DNA of 37,621 nucleotides from CAXRBC01 sp041158045 (GTDB lineage: Bacteria; Actinomycetota; Acidimicrobiia; Acidimicrobiales; Ilumatobacteraceae): positions 1 to 37,621 of the forward strand of contig JBEBCD010000009.1 of NCBI GenBank assembly GCA_041158045.1, written 5' to 3'. The notes under the pieces are model-generated. The model had not been told where the DNA came from. It made no database searches and saw nothing but the letters and a program-made list of their open reading frames with translations. Both the position numbers and the translations under genes were made by a program. Below, one piece after another: positions 22,257 to 29,309 of this stretch. Positions within the stretch are counted from its first letter, which is position 1, and each line of letters opens with the position of its first letter.

Positions 22257-23882
22257 ATGCAGGGGCTCATGCAGGACACCCCGCTCACGCTGGTGCACCT
22301 CTTCGAGCGGGCGGAGCGCTTCCACGTCGACAAGCCGATCGTGACGGCGACGGCCGGCGGCCGCGTGCGCACGACCTACGGCGAGTGGGCCGCGCGCACG
22401 CGACAGCTCGGCGGCGTGCTCGACAAGCTGGGGATCTCCGCCGACGGCCGCGTCGCCACCCTCGCGTGGAACTCGGCGCGCCACCTCGAGCTCTACTTCG
22501 CCGCGCCGTGCACGGGCCGGGTGCTCCACACGCTCAACTTCCGGCTCTTCCCCGAGCAGCTCACCTACATCGTCAACCACGCGTGCGACGAGGTGATCTT
22601 CGTCGACACGTCGCTGTGGCCGCTGCTCGCGCCGCTCATGCCGACCTTCCGCACCGTGCGCCACCTCGTGGTGATGCCGGACGGCAAGGGCGAGGCGCCG
22701 ACGAGCGTGCCGGGCGTCGAGGTGCACGAGTACGAGTCGCTGATGCGCGGCACGTCGGGCGTGGAGTTCGCCGTGCGCGACGAGCGCCAGGCCGCGAGCA
22801 TGTGCTACACGAGCGGCACGACGGGCAACCCCAAGGGCGTCGTGTACAGCCATCGCTCGACCTACCTGCACACGATGGCGGGCATGCTCTCCGACGGGCT
22901 CGGGATCCGCGAGTCCGACACGGTCCTGCCGGTCGTCCCGATGTTCCACGTCAACGCGTGGGGGCTCGCGCACGCCGGCGTCGCCACGGGCGCGGGCCTC
23001 GTGATGCCCGGGCCGGACCTGTCGGGCAAGGCGATCGCCGACCTCATCGTCGAGGAGCGCGTCACCGTGGCGGCCGGCGTGCCGACGATCTGGATGGCCG
23101 TGCTGCCCGAGCTGAAGGGCCGCGACACGAGCGCGTTGCGCGCGATCCCGTGCGGCGGCGCGGCGGTGCCGCGGGCGCTCAGCGAGGCGTACCGCGAGCA
23201 GATCGGCCTGCCGATCCTCCAGGCGTGGGGGATGACCGAGACGTCGCCGATCGCCGCGGTGTGCACCCTCAGCACGGCCGAGTCGCGCCTGCCCGCGGAG
23301 CGCCAGGCCGACCTGCGCACCACGGTCGGGCGCATCGCGTTCGGCGTCGACTTCCGCGTCGTGCAGCCGGACACGACGACCCCGGTGCCGTGGGACGGCG
23401 AGACGAGCGGCGAGCTGCAGTGCGCCGGCCCGTGGATCGCCAAGGCGTACTACGACGACCCGCGCTCCTCCGAGAGCTTCACCGCCGACGGCTACCTGCG
23501 CACCGGCGACGTGGCGACCGTGTCGGCCGACGGACGCATCCGCCTCGTGGACCGCACCAAGGACCTCATCAAGTCGGGCGGCGAGTGGATCTCGTCGGTG
23601 GAGATCGAGAACGAGCTCATGTCGCACCCCAAGATCAAGGAGGCGGCCGTGATCGGCGTGCCCCACCCCAAGTGGTCGGAGCGGCCCCTCGCGTGCGTGG
23701 TGGTGAAGCCGGGCGAGACGCTGAGCCGCGACGAGGTGCTCGCGCACGTCGCCCCGCGGCTCGCCAAGTGGCAGGTGCCCGACGACGTCGTCTTCATCGA
23801 CGAGGTGCCGAAGACGAGCGTCGGCAAGTTCTCCAAGAAGACGCTGCGGGACCGCTTCGCCGACCACGTGCTCCCGGCCTGA
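22257..23882 (+). CDS. Fatty-acid/acyl-CoA ligase (AMP-forming)
   Basis: A 541-residue adenylate-forming enzyme. CYTSGTTGNPKGVVYSHRS (about 183-201) is the phosphate-binding loop, WGMTETSPIAA the A5 motif, GYLRTGDVATV the A7 region, RTKDLIKSGGEWISSVEIE the hinge, and PKTSVGKFSKKTLR holds the catalytic Lys. The N terminus MQGLMQDTPLTLVHLFERA is typical of medium-chain acyl-CoA ligases. ATG 22257 has GGGAGG just upstream; a Met at 22269 is an alternative. It makes acyl-CoA from free acid, ATP and CoA. Chain length is not readable from sequence. Confidence 0.9.
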   Translation: MQGLMQDTPLTLVHLFERAERFHVDKPIVTATAGGRVRTTYGEWAARTRQLGGVLDKLGISADGRVATLAWNSARHLELYFAAPCTGRVLHTLNFRLFPEQLTYIVNHACDEVIFVDTSLWPLLAPLMPTFRTVRHLVVMPDGKGEAPTSVPGVEVHEYESLMRGTSGVEFAVRDERQAASMCYTSGTTGNPKGVVYSHRSTYLHTMAGMLSDGLGIRESDTVLPVVPMFHVNAWGLAHAGVATGAGLVMPGPDLSGKAIADLIVEERVTVAAGVPTIWMAVLPELKGRDTSALRAIPCGGAAVPRALSEAYREQIGLPILQAWGMTETSPIAAVCTLSTAESRLPAERQADLRTTVGRIAFGVDFRVVQPDTTTPVPWDGETSGELQCAGPWIAKAYYDDPRSSESFTADGYLRTGDVATVSADGRIRLVDRTKDLIKSGGEWISSVEIENELMSHPKIKEAAVIGVPHPKWSERPLACVVVKPGETLSRDEVLAHVAPRLAKWQVPDDVVFIDEVPKTSVGKFSKKTLRDRFADHVLPA

Positions 23883-23884
23883 CG

Positions 23885-23917
23885 CCGGCGGGGTCCGCGG
23901 CCCGCGTCGGCCGCCGG
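23885..23917. terminator. Hairpin between convergent ligase and ABC transporter genes
   Basis: CCGGCGG (23885-23891) pairs with CCGCCGG (23911-23917) around a 19-nt GC-rich loop that can fold further. It starts 3 nt after the ligase stop and has no T-tract. Confidence 0.4.
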
Positions 23918-23933
23918 GGGTCCGCCTCGCGCG

Positions 23934-24686
23934 TCAGTCGCGGGGCGGGACGGCGCGCCGGAGGAAGCGTCGGGTGCGCTCGTCCGCGGCGTCGCCGAAG
24001 ATCCGCTCCGGCGGACCCGACTCGGCGATCCGCCCGCCGTCGAGGAAGCAGACGCGGTCGCTGATCTCGCGGGCGAAGGCCATCTCGTGGGTCGCGATGA
24101 GCATCGTGATCCCGCTGCCGCGCAGCTCGCGCACGACGTCGAGGACCTCGCCGACGAGCGCGGGGTCGAGGGCGCTCGTCACCTCGTCGAGCAGCAGCAC
24201 CTCGGGGCTCATCGCGAGGGCCCGCACGATCGCGACCCGCTGCTGCTGGCCGCCCGACAGCCGGTCGGGGTAGGCGTCGGCGCGCCCGGCGAGTCCGAAT
24301 CGCTCGAGCAGCCCGTCGGCGCGGGCGCGGGCCTCCTCGCGGTCGAGCCCGAGCACCTCGGTGAGCGCGAGCGTGACGTTGCGCCGCACGGACATGTGCG
24401 GGAAGAGGTTGAACGCCTGGAAGACGATGCCGATGCGCCGACGCACCGGGTTGGGGTCGCGGCCGACGCGGCTGATCTCGTCGCCGTCGAGGAGGATCGC
24501 GCCGTCGTCGATCGGCTCCAACAGGTTGATGCAGCGCAGCAGCGTCGTCTTGCCCGACCCGCTCGCGCCGATGAAGGTGACGACCTCGCCCGCCGCGACG
24601 TCGAGCGAGACGCCGTCGAGCACGACCGCGTCGCCGAACGCCTTGCGCACGGCGTCGAGCCGGAGGCGCGGCGCGGCGACGCTCAT
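23934..24686 (-). CDS. ABC transporter ATP-binding protein, polar amino acid type
   Basis: A 250-residue ATPase. Walker A is GASGSGKTT (about 38-46), the Q-loop VFQAFNLFPHM, the signature LSGGQQQRVAI, Walker B LLLDEVTSALDP, and the H-loop ATHEMAFAREI. The QAFNLFPH and THEM variants are typical of GlnQ/HisP-type importers of polar amino acids. ATG 24686 overlaps the permease stop (ATGA). It is the last gene of the operon binding protein - permease - ATPase. Confidence 0.93.
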   Translation of the reverse strand: MSVAAPRLRLDAVRKAFGDAVVLDGVSLDVAAGEVVTFIGASGSGKTTLLRCINLLEPIDDGAILLDGDEISRVGRDPNPVRRRIGIVFQAFNLFPHMSVRRNVTLALTEVLGLDREEARARADGLLERFGLAGRADAYPDRLSGGQQQRVAIVRALAMSPEVLLLDEVTSALDPALVGEVLDVVRELRGSGITMLIATHEMAFAREISDRVCFLDGGRIAESGPPERIFGDAADERTRRFLRRAVPPRD

Positions 24687-25546
24687 CGCACGACCGTCCC
24701 CGCGGTGCGGCGGCGCTCGCGCGCCACGAGCCAGTCGGCGACGCGGGTGAGCGGGATGGTGATGCAGAGGAACACCGCGGCCGCCGCGACGTAGGGCGTG
24801 AAGTTGGCGAACTTGGACTTGTCGATGCCGGCCTGGCGGAGGATCTCGATCGGTCCGATGAGGCTCACGAGCGCCACGTCCTTCTGCAGGCTCACCAGGT
24901 CGTTCATGAGCGGCGGCATCACGCGCCGCACCGCCTGCGGGAGCACCACGAAGCGCATCGTCTGCGACGCCGACAGTCCGAGGGAGCGCGCGGCGGCGCG
25001 CTGCCCCTCGTGGATGCTCTCGATGCCGGCGCGGAACACCTCGGCGACGTACGCCCCGTAGGTGAGGCAGAGGGCCACGGAGCCCCACAGCAGCGGGGAG
25101 TTCCACGGGCGCTCGAGGCCGAGGCCGGGTACCCCGAAGCCGACGAGGTAGATCCAGAGGATCACGGGCACGCCCCGCATGACGTCGACGTACGCCACCG
25201 TGAGCGCGCGCGCGGGGAACAGCGCGGGGGCCCGCGAGTTGCGCAGGATCGCCACGACGAGGCCGAGGCCGAAGATCACCGGCGTGCACCACGCGAAGAT
25301 CCGCACGTCGAGCCAGAACGCCTCGAGGAGGCGGGGGAGCGAGTCGGCGAAGCGCTCCCCGTCGAAGAACGAGCGGCGTACGCGGTCCCAGCGGGGGAGC
25401 CGCGGCACGCCGAGGACGACCGCGGCGAGGACCGCGACCGTGCTGGCGGCCGCGACCACCGCGCTGCGGCGCCGCACGCGCCGCTCGTGGGCGCGCCGCT
25501 CCGCCGCGCGCGCCTCCGGGGCGGGGGCCACGGGACGCGCCGTCAC
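24683..25546 (-). CDS. ABC transporter permease, polar amino acid type
   Basis: A 287-residue inner-membrane protein with a long charged N terminus, a first helix at about 28-48 and about five more after residue 80. The EAA loop that contacts the ATPase is VFRAGIESIHEGQRAAARS, followed by LPQAVRRVMPPLMNDLVSL, as in HisM/GlnP permeases. Start GTG 25546 lies 19 nt after the binding-protein stop. Only one permease gene is present, so it probably works as a homodimer. Confidence 0.9.
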   Translation of the reverse strand: MTARPVAPAPEARAAERRAHERRVRRRSAVVAAASTVAVLAAVVLGVPRLPRWDRVRRSFFDGERFADSLPRLLEAFWLDVRIFAWCTPVIFGLGLVVAILRNSRAPALFPARALTVAYVDVMRGVPVILWIYLVGFGVPGLGLERPWNSPLLWGSVALCLTYGAYVAEVFRAGIESIHEGQRAAARSLGLSASQTMRFVVLPQAVRRVMPPLMNDLVSLQKDVALVSLIGPIEILRQAGIDKSKFANFTPYVAAAAVFLCITIPLTRVADWLVARERRRTAGTVVR

Positions 25547-25565
25547 CGGCCGGGCCGGGCCGGGG

Positions 25566-26432
25566 TCAGTCGAGGCTGATGACCGGCGCGTTGGTCTTGT
25601 CGGCGAGCCACTCGCGCTCGATGGCGGCGAGCGTCCCGTCGTCGCGCAGGGAGGCGAGGGCGTCGTCCACGCACGTGACCAGCGGGTTGTCGAGGTCGAG
25701 GAGCAGGCCGAACTGGTCGGCCTCCGCGCCCTCGGACGCCGGGAACTGGCCGATGACGGTGCCGCCCTCGATCTCGACGGCCGCGATGTAGAACGCGGTC
25801 GGGAGGTCGACGACGATCGCGTCGATCTGCTTGGCCTCGAGGGCGGCCTTGGCCGCGGCGTTGTCGTCGTAGACGAAGGGCTCGGCCTCCGGCCGGATCA
25901 CGTCGGTGATGAACGCGAGACTCGTCGTGCCGGACTGCGCGCCGAACTTGAGGCCGCGCAGGTCGGCCACCGACTCGGCGCCGACGGCGGGCGAGTCGGC
26001 GAAGCCGACGACCGCCTGGTTGGACGTGTAGTACGGCGCACTGAAGCTCACCGTCTGCTTGCGCTCGTCGGTGATCGAGTACTGCTGCAGGTTGAAGTCG
26101 AAGTTCTTCGCGCCGGGCTGGATCGCCTCGTCGAAGCCGGTGCGGACCCACGCGACGTTGGCGTCGGAGAAGCCGAGCGCGCCGGCGACCGCGTACGCGA
26201 CCGCCGCCTCGAAGCCCTCGCCCGACTCGGGCGCGTCGCCGACGACCCACGGCTCGTACGCCGGGTTGCCCGTCGCGACGGTGAGGGTGCCCTCCGCGAG
26301 CGTCTTGCCCGCGGTGCAGTCGTTGCCCGTGCCGTCGCCGGTGGCGCCGCCATCGTCGCCGCCGCAGGCGGCGAGGGCGAGGGTCGCCGCGAGGGCGACG
26401 GTGAGGCCGATCGAGCGGCGGGTGCGGGACAT
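25566..26432 (-). CDS. ABC transporter substrate-binding lipoprotein, polar amino acid type
   Basis: A 288-residue lipoprotein with signal peptide and lipobox LALAACGG (Cys23). The mature part fits the SBP family 3 fold: GFEAAVAYAVAGALGF, FNLQQYSITDERKQTVSFS, LKFGAQSGTTS and AIVVDLPTAFYI. The position usually occupied by the ligand-binding Arg after the GxxxGT block is not obvious here, so the ligand is open. ATG 26432 has GGAGGAG 6 nt upstream. It is the first gene of a three-gene operon, divergent from a TetR regulator gene. Confidence 0.9.
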   Translation of the reverse strand: MSRTRRSIGLTVALAATLALAACGGDDGGATGDGTGNDCTAGKTLAEGTLTVATGNPAYEPWVVGDAPESGEGFEAAVAYAVAGALGFSDANVAWVRTGFDEAIQPGAKNFDFNLQQYSITDERKQTVSFSAPYYTSNQAVVGFADSPAVGAESVADLRGLKFGAQSGTTSLAFITDVIRPEAEPFVYDDNAAAKAALEAKQIDAIVVDLPTAFYIAAVEIEGGTVIGQFPASEGAEADQFGLLLDLDNPLVTCVDDALASLRDDGTLAAIEREWLADKTNAPVISLD

Positions 26433-26447
26433 GGGGGCTCCTCCTGC

Positions 26448-26475
26448 GGGTGGTCGGGTGATGGGGTGGTCGGGT
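26448..26475 (-). repeat. 12-bp direct repeat in the ABC operon leader
   Basis: ACCCGACCACCC (minus strand) occurs twice, 16 nt apart, between the TACCGT box at 26505 and the start codon. It lies in the 5' untranslated part of the transporter mRNA. No known riboswitch fits. Confidence 0.6.
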
Positions 26476-26504
26476 CGTCGGGCCGTGGTGCGGACCGTCG
26501 CGCC

Positions 26505-26510
26505 ACGGTA
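26505..26510 (-). promoter_or_regulatory. -10 element of the ABC transporter operon
   Basis: TACCGT on the minus strand, 72 nt before the ATG at 26432. This unit has a leader of about 65 nt with a good ribosome binding site, unlike the leaderless units nearby. Confidence 0.4.
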
Positions 26511-26535
26511 GTCGCGGGGGCCGGGGCGCCGGGGC

Positions 26536-26569
26536 TTGACGGTGAGACACCCGGCGTCTTATCGTCTCA
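26536..26569 (+). promoter_or_regulatory. Promoter and likely autoregulatory operator of the TetR gene
   Basis: TTGACG (26536-26541), 18-bp spacer, TATCGT (26560-26565): the best sigma-70-type promoter in the window. The GTG start is 8 nt after the -10, so the mRNA is leaderless. The spacer holds the inverted repeat AGAC-N7-GTCT (26545-26559), and TGAGAC/GTCTCA (26543-26548, 26564-26569) forms a wider one. A TetR dimer bound here would block the promoter. Confidence 0.65.
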
Positions 26570-26573
26570 GGTC

Positions 26574-27191
26574 GTGGCGGGCGATCTCGAGGCGCAGGTG
26601 CTGGACGCGACCAAGGGGTGCATCGAGCGCTGGGGCGTCGAGCGATTCACCATCGCGGACGTCTGCCGCGCCGCGTGCTGCTCGCGCGCGACGCTCTACC
26701 GCGCGTTCCCCGGCGGGCGCGAGACGCTGCTCGAGGCGCTGCGCGTGCGGGAGCTCGAGACCTTCCTCACCACGGTGCGGCTCCACACGGACGGCGCGAC
26801 CGACCTCGAGGACCTCATCGTGCGGTGCATGACGGTGGCGACGAGCGAGCTGCGCCACGACGAGCAGCTCGCGACGATGCTGGCCGCCGCCCCGGGGGAG
26901 GTCGCCACCCAGCTCACGGTCGACGGCGTGCCGCGGATCGTGCGGCTCGCGACCACCTACTTCACCCCGCTCCTCGAGCAGTTCGTCGACCGGGACCGCG
27001 CCCTCGAGCTCGTCGAGCTGCTGGTGCGCGTCGTCATCTCGTACTTCCTCTCGCCCTCGAGCCGCTACGACTTCGCCCGGGCCGAGGATGCCCGGGACTT
27101 CGTGCGCCTGCACGTGCTCTCGACCACACCGACCGCGTCGACCACCTCGAACACCACGAACACGACCCACGACAGGAGCACACGCCCATGA
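26574..27191 (+). CDS. TetR-family transcriptional regulator
   Basis: A 205-residue regulator. The N-terminal helix-turn-helix (about 10-55) reads GVERFTIADVCRAACCSRATLYRAFPG, shown here in the typical TetR order. The C-terminal helical part would bind a ligand and dimerise. The tail (about 185-205) is rich in Thr and Asn, unlike the rest. GTG 26574 is set by the promoter just upstream. The stop overlaps the ATG of the diiron gene (ATGA), which makes that gene the likely target together with its own promoter. Confidence 0.9.
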   Translation: MAGDLEAQVLDATKGCIERWGVERFTIADVCRAACCSRATLYRAFPGGRETLLEALRVRELETFLTTVRLHTDGATDLEDLIVRCMTVATSELRHDEQLATMLAAAPGEVATQLTVDGVPRIVRLATTYFTPLLEQFVDRDRALELVELLVRVVISYFLSPSSRYDFARAEDARDFVRLHVLSTTPTASTTSNTTNTTHDRSTRP

Positions 27192-28336
27192 GCCACACGA
27201 TCAGCGCAGAGGAGAACCAGCGGATCATCGGCCGCGACGGGATCGACAACCTCGAGGCGATCATGACCGTGCCCCTCACCGACCCGACCGAGGTCGAGCA
27301 CGTCGTGACCAACAACGCCGACTCGATCTTCACCTGGGACTACACGCTCGCGCGGCCCGCGCTGCGCAAGCTCTACGAGAAGGCCAAGACCGGCCAGTGG
27401 AACGCGGCGACCGACCTGCCCTGGGACACCGACGTGGACCTCGAGAAGGTCGTGCGCGACGACCAGGCCAACATCGGCAGCGGCATCTCGCCCGAGTGGT
27501 ACAAGGACACCAAGCTCGCGAGCTGGGGCGACAAGGAGTGGACCGAGTTCGGCATCCACAGCCGCCGCTGGTCGCTGTCGCAGTTCCTCCACGGCGAGCA
27601 GGGCGCACTCATCTGCACCGCGAAGATCACCGAGACCGTGCCGTGGTACGACGCCAAGCTCTACGCGAGCACCCAGGTCGTCGACGAGGCGCGCCACGTG
27701 GAGGTCTTCGCCCGGTACCTCGAGGAGAAGCTGGGTGGCGGCTACCCGATCAACCCCCACCTGCGCCTGCTGCTCGACGACATCGTCAACGACTCGCGGT
27801 GGGACTTCACCTACCTCGGCATGCAGATCATGGTGGAGGGGCTCGCGCTCGCGGCCTTCGGCTACCTGCACCAGCTCACCGGCGAGCCGCTGCTCAAGCA
27901 GCTGCTGCGCTACGTGATGAGCGACGAGGCCCGCCACGTCGCCTTCGGCGTGCTGTCGCTCAAGGAGGTCTACGACCAGATGGGCGACCGCGAGATCCTG
28001 GAGCGCCAGGAGTTCGCCTACGAGGCGAGCCTGCGCATGCGGGACCGCTTCCTCCAGCAGGAGGTGTGGCACCACATGGGCGTCGACCCCAAGTCGGTGA
28101 TCCCGCTCGTCATCAACGACCCGACGCGCAAGGTCTTCCAGCAGATGCTGTTCGCCAAGATCGTGCCCAACTGCAAGAAGCTGGGGCTGCTCGACCGCAA
28201 CGACTCGTGGCTGCGGCACCGCTTCGAGGAGATGGGCGTGATCCAGTTCGAGAATTGGGAGTCGACGGGGGACGAGTACCTCAAGTTCGAGATCGGCAAG
28301 CCGCTGGCCGACCCCCACGCGCCCGCCGCGAGCTGA
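27188..28336 (+). CDS. Ferritin-like diiron protein, AurF/R2-like
   Basis: A 382-residue all-helical protein. Two copies of the diiron-ligand pattern E-X28-DEARH are present: from HGEQ to VVDEARHVEVF, and from MVEGLAL to MSDEARHVAFG. The pattern matches the E-X(28-37)-DE-x-x-H rule of AurF-type diiron oxygenases, and R2-like ligand sets are also close. It could hydroxylate, N-oxygenate or desaturate a substrate with O2; nothing in the sequence names the substrate. AGGAG lies about 9 nt before ATG 27188. The gene is translationally coupled to a TetR regulator and followed by a hairpin. Confidence 0.75.
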   Translation: MSHTISAEENQRIIGRDGIDNLEAIMTVPLTDPTEVEHVVTNNADSIFTWDYTLARPALRKLYEKAKTGQWNAATDLPWDTDVDLEKVVRDDQANIGSGISPEWYKDTKLASWGDKEWTEFGIHSRRWSLSQFLHGEQGALICTAKITETVPWYDAKLYASTQVVDEARHVEVFARYLEEKLGGGYPINPHLRLLLDDIVNDSRWDFTYLGMQIMVEGLALAAFGYLHQLTGEPLLKQLLRYVMSDEARHVAFGVLSLKEVYDQMGDREILERQEFAYEASLRMRDRFLQQEVWHHMGVDPKSVIPLVINDPTRKVFQQMLFAKIVPNCKKLGLLDRNDSWLRHRFEEMGVIQFENWESTGDEYLKFEIGKPLADPHAPAAS

Positions 28337-28343
28337 CCCTCCC

Positions 28344-28370
28344 GTCGGGTCCGCGTCCCGCGGGCCCGAC
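28344..28370 (+). terminator. Hairpin after the diiron protein gene
   Basis: GTCGGGTCC pairs with GGGCCCGAC (9 bp with one G-U) around a 9-nt loop, 7 nt after the stop. No T-tract. It sits just before the dapA promoter. Confidence 0.5.
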
Positions 28371-28385
28371 GCCGGGCCCGCGCCG

Positions 28386-28391
28386 TAGTCT
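28386..28391 (+). promoter_or_regulatory. -10 element of dapA
   Basis: TAGTCT with 6 nt to the ATG at 28398: a leaderless arrangement. There is no Shine-Dalgarno before the ATG. Confidence 0.5.
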
Positions 28392-28397
28392 CTGCCC

Positions 28398-29309
28398 ATG
28401 CCGCGCACGACGCCCCGCTTCGGCCGCGTCCTCACGGCGATGGTCACGCCCTTCGACGAGCGAGGCGCGCTGGACCTCGACGCCGCGCGCCGCCTCGCGC
28501 GGTGGCTGGTGGAGCGGGGCAACGACGGGCTCGTGGTGGCCGGCACGACCGGCGAGTCGCCCACGCTCTCGGACGACGAGAAGCTCTCGCTCTTCGCCGC
28601 CGTCGCGGAGGCCGTGCGCGTCCCCGTGATCGCGGGGACGGGGTCCAACGACACGGCGCACTCGGTGCACCTCACGCGCGAGGCCACCCGTCTCGGCGTC
28701 GCCGGCATCCTCGCGGTCTGCCCGTACTACAACCGGCCGTCGCAGGCGGGCATCGAGGCGCACCTGCGCGCGGTGGCCGGCGCGACGGACCTGCCCGTCG
28801 TGATCTACGACATTCCCGTGCGCACGGGCCGCAAGATCGCCACGGCGACGCTCGCGCGCCTCGCGCGCGAGGTGCCCAACGCCGCGGCCGTGAAGGACGC
28901 GGCGGGCAACCCCGCGGAGACCGCGGTGCTCATGTCGCAGGTGCCCGCGTCCTTCGAGCTGCTCTCGGGCGACGACAACCTCACGCTGCCCTTCCTCTCA
29001 GTCGGCGCGACGGGGGTGATCGGCGTGGCGACCCACTGGACGGGCGAGGACCACCGGGAGATGTTCGACGCGTGGGAGCGCGGCGACACCGAGGGCGCGC
29101 GGCTCGTCAACCAGCGGCTCCTCGAGTCGTTCGCCTACGAGACGGGCGACGACCACCCCAACCCGATCCCGACCAAGGTGATGATGCGCCACCTCGGGAT
29201 GCCGGTGGGCGACGCGCGCCTGCCGATGGGCCCGCCGCCCGCGGGCCTCGCGGAGCGCGCCGCCGGCGTGTGGGAGCGCCTCGTCGCCGCGCGCGCCGCA
29301 CGGCGCTGA
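28398..29309 (+). CDS. dapA: 4-hydroxy-tetrahydrodipicolinate synthase
   Basis: A 303-residue aldolase that condenses pyruvate with aspartate semialdehyde, the first committed step to diaminopimelate and lysine. GTTGESPTLSDDEK binds substrate, VCPYYNRPSQAG has the proton-relay Tyr, and AAVKDAAGNP holds the Schiff-base Lys. Start and length are normal. The stop overlaps the RNase J start by one base (TGATG), giving the dapA-rnj order that is common in actinobacteria. Confidence 0.95.
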   Translation: MPRTTPRFGRVLTAMVTPFDERGALDLDAARRLARWLVERGNDGLVVAGTTGESPTLSDDEKLSLFAAVAEAVRVPVIAGTGSNDTAHSVHLTREATRLGVAGILAVCPYYNRPSQAGIEAHLRAVAGATDLPVVIYDIPVRTGRKIATATLARLAREVPNAAAVKDAAGNPAETAVLMSQVPASFELLSGDDNLTLPFLSVGATGVIGVATHWTGEDHREMFDAWERGDTEGARLVNQRLLESFAYETGDDHPNPIPTKVMMRHLGMPVGDARLPMGPPPAGLAERAAGVWERLVAARAARR

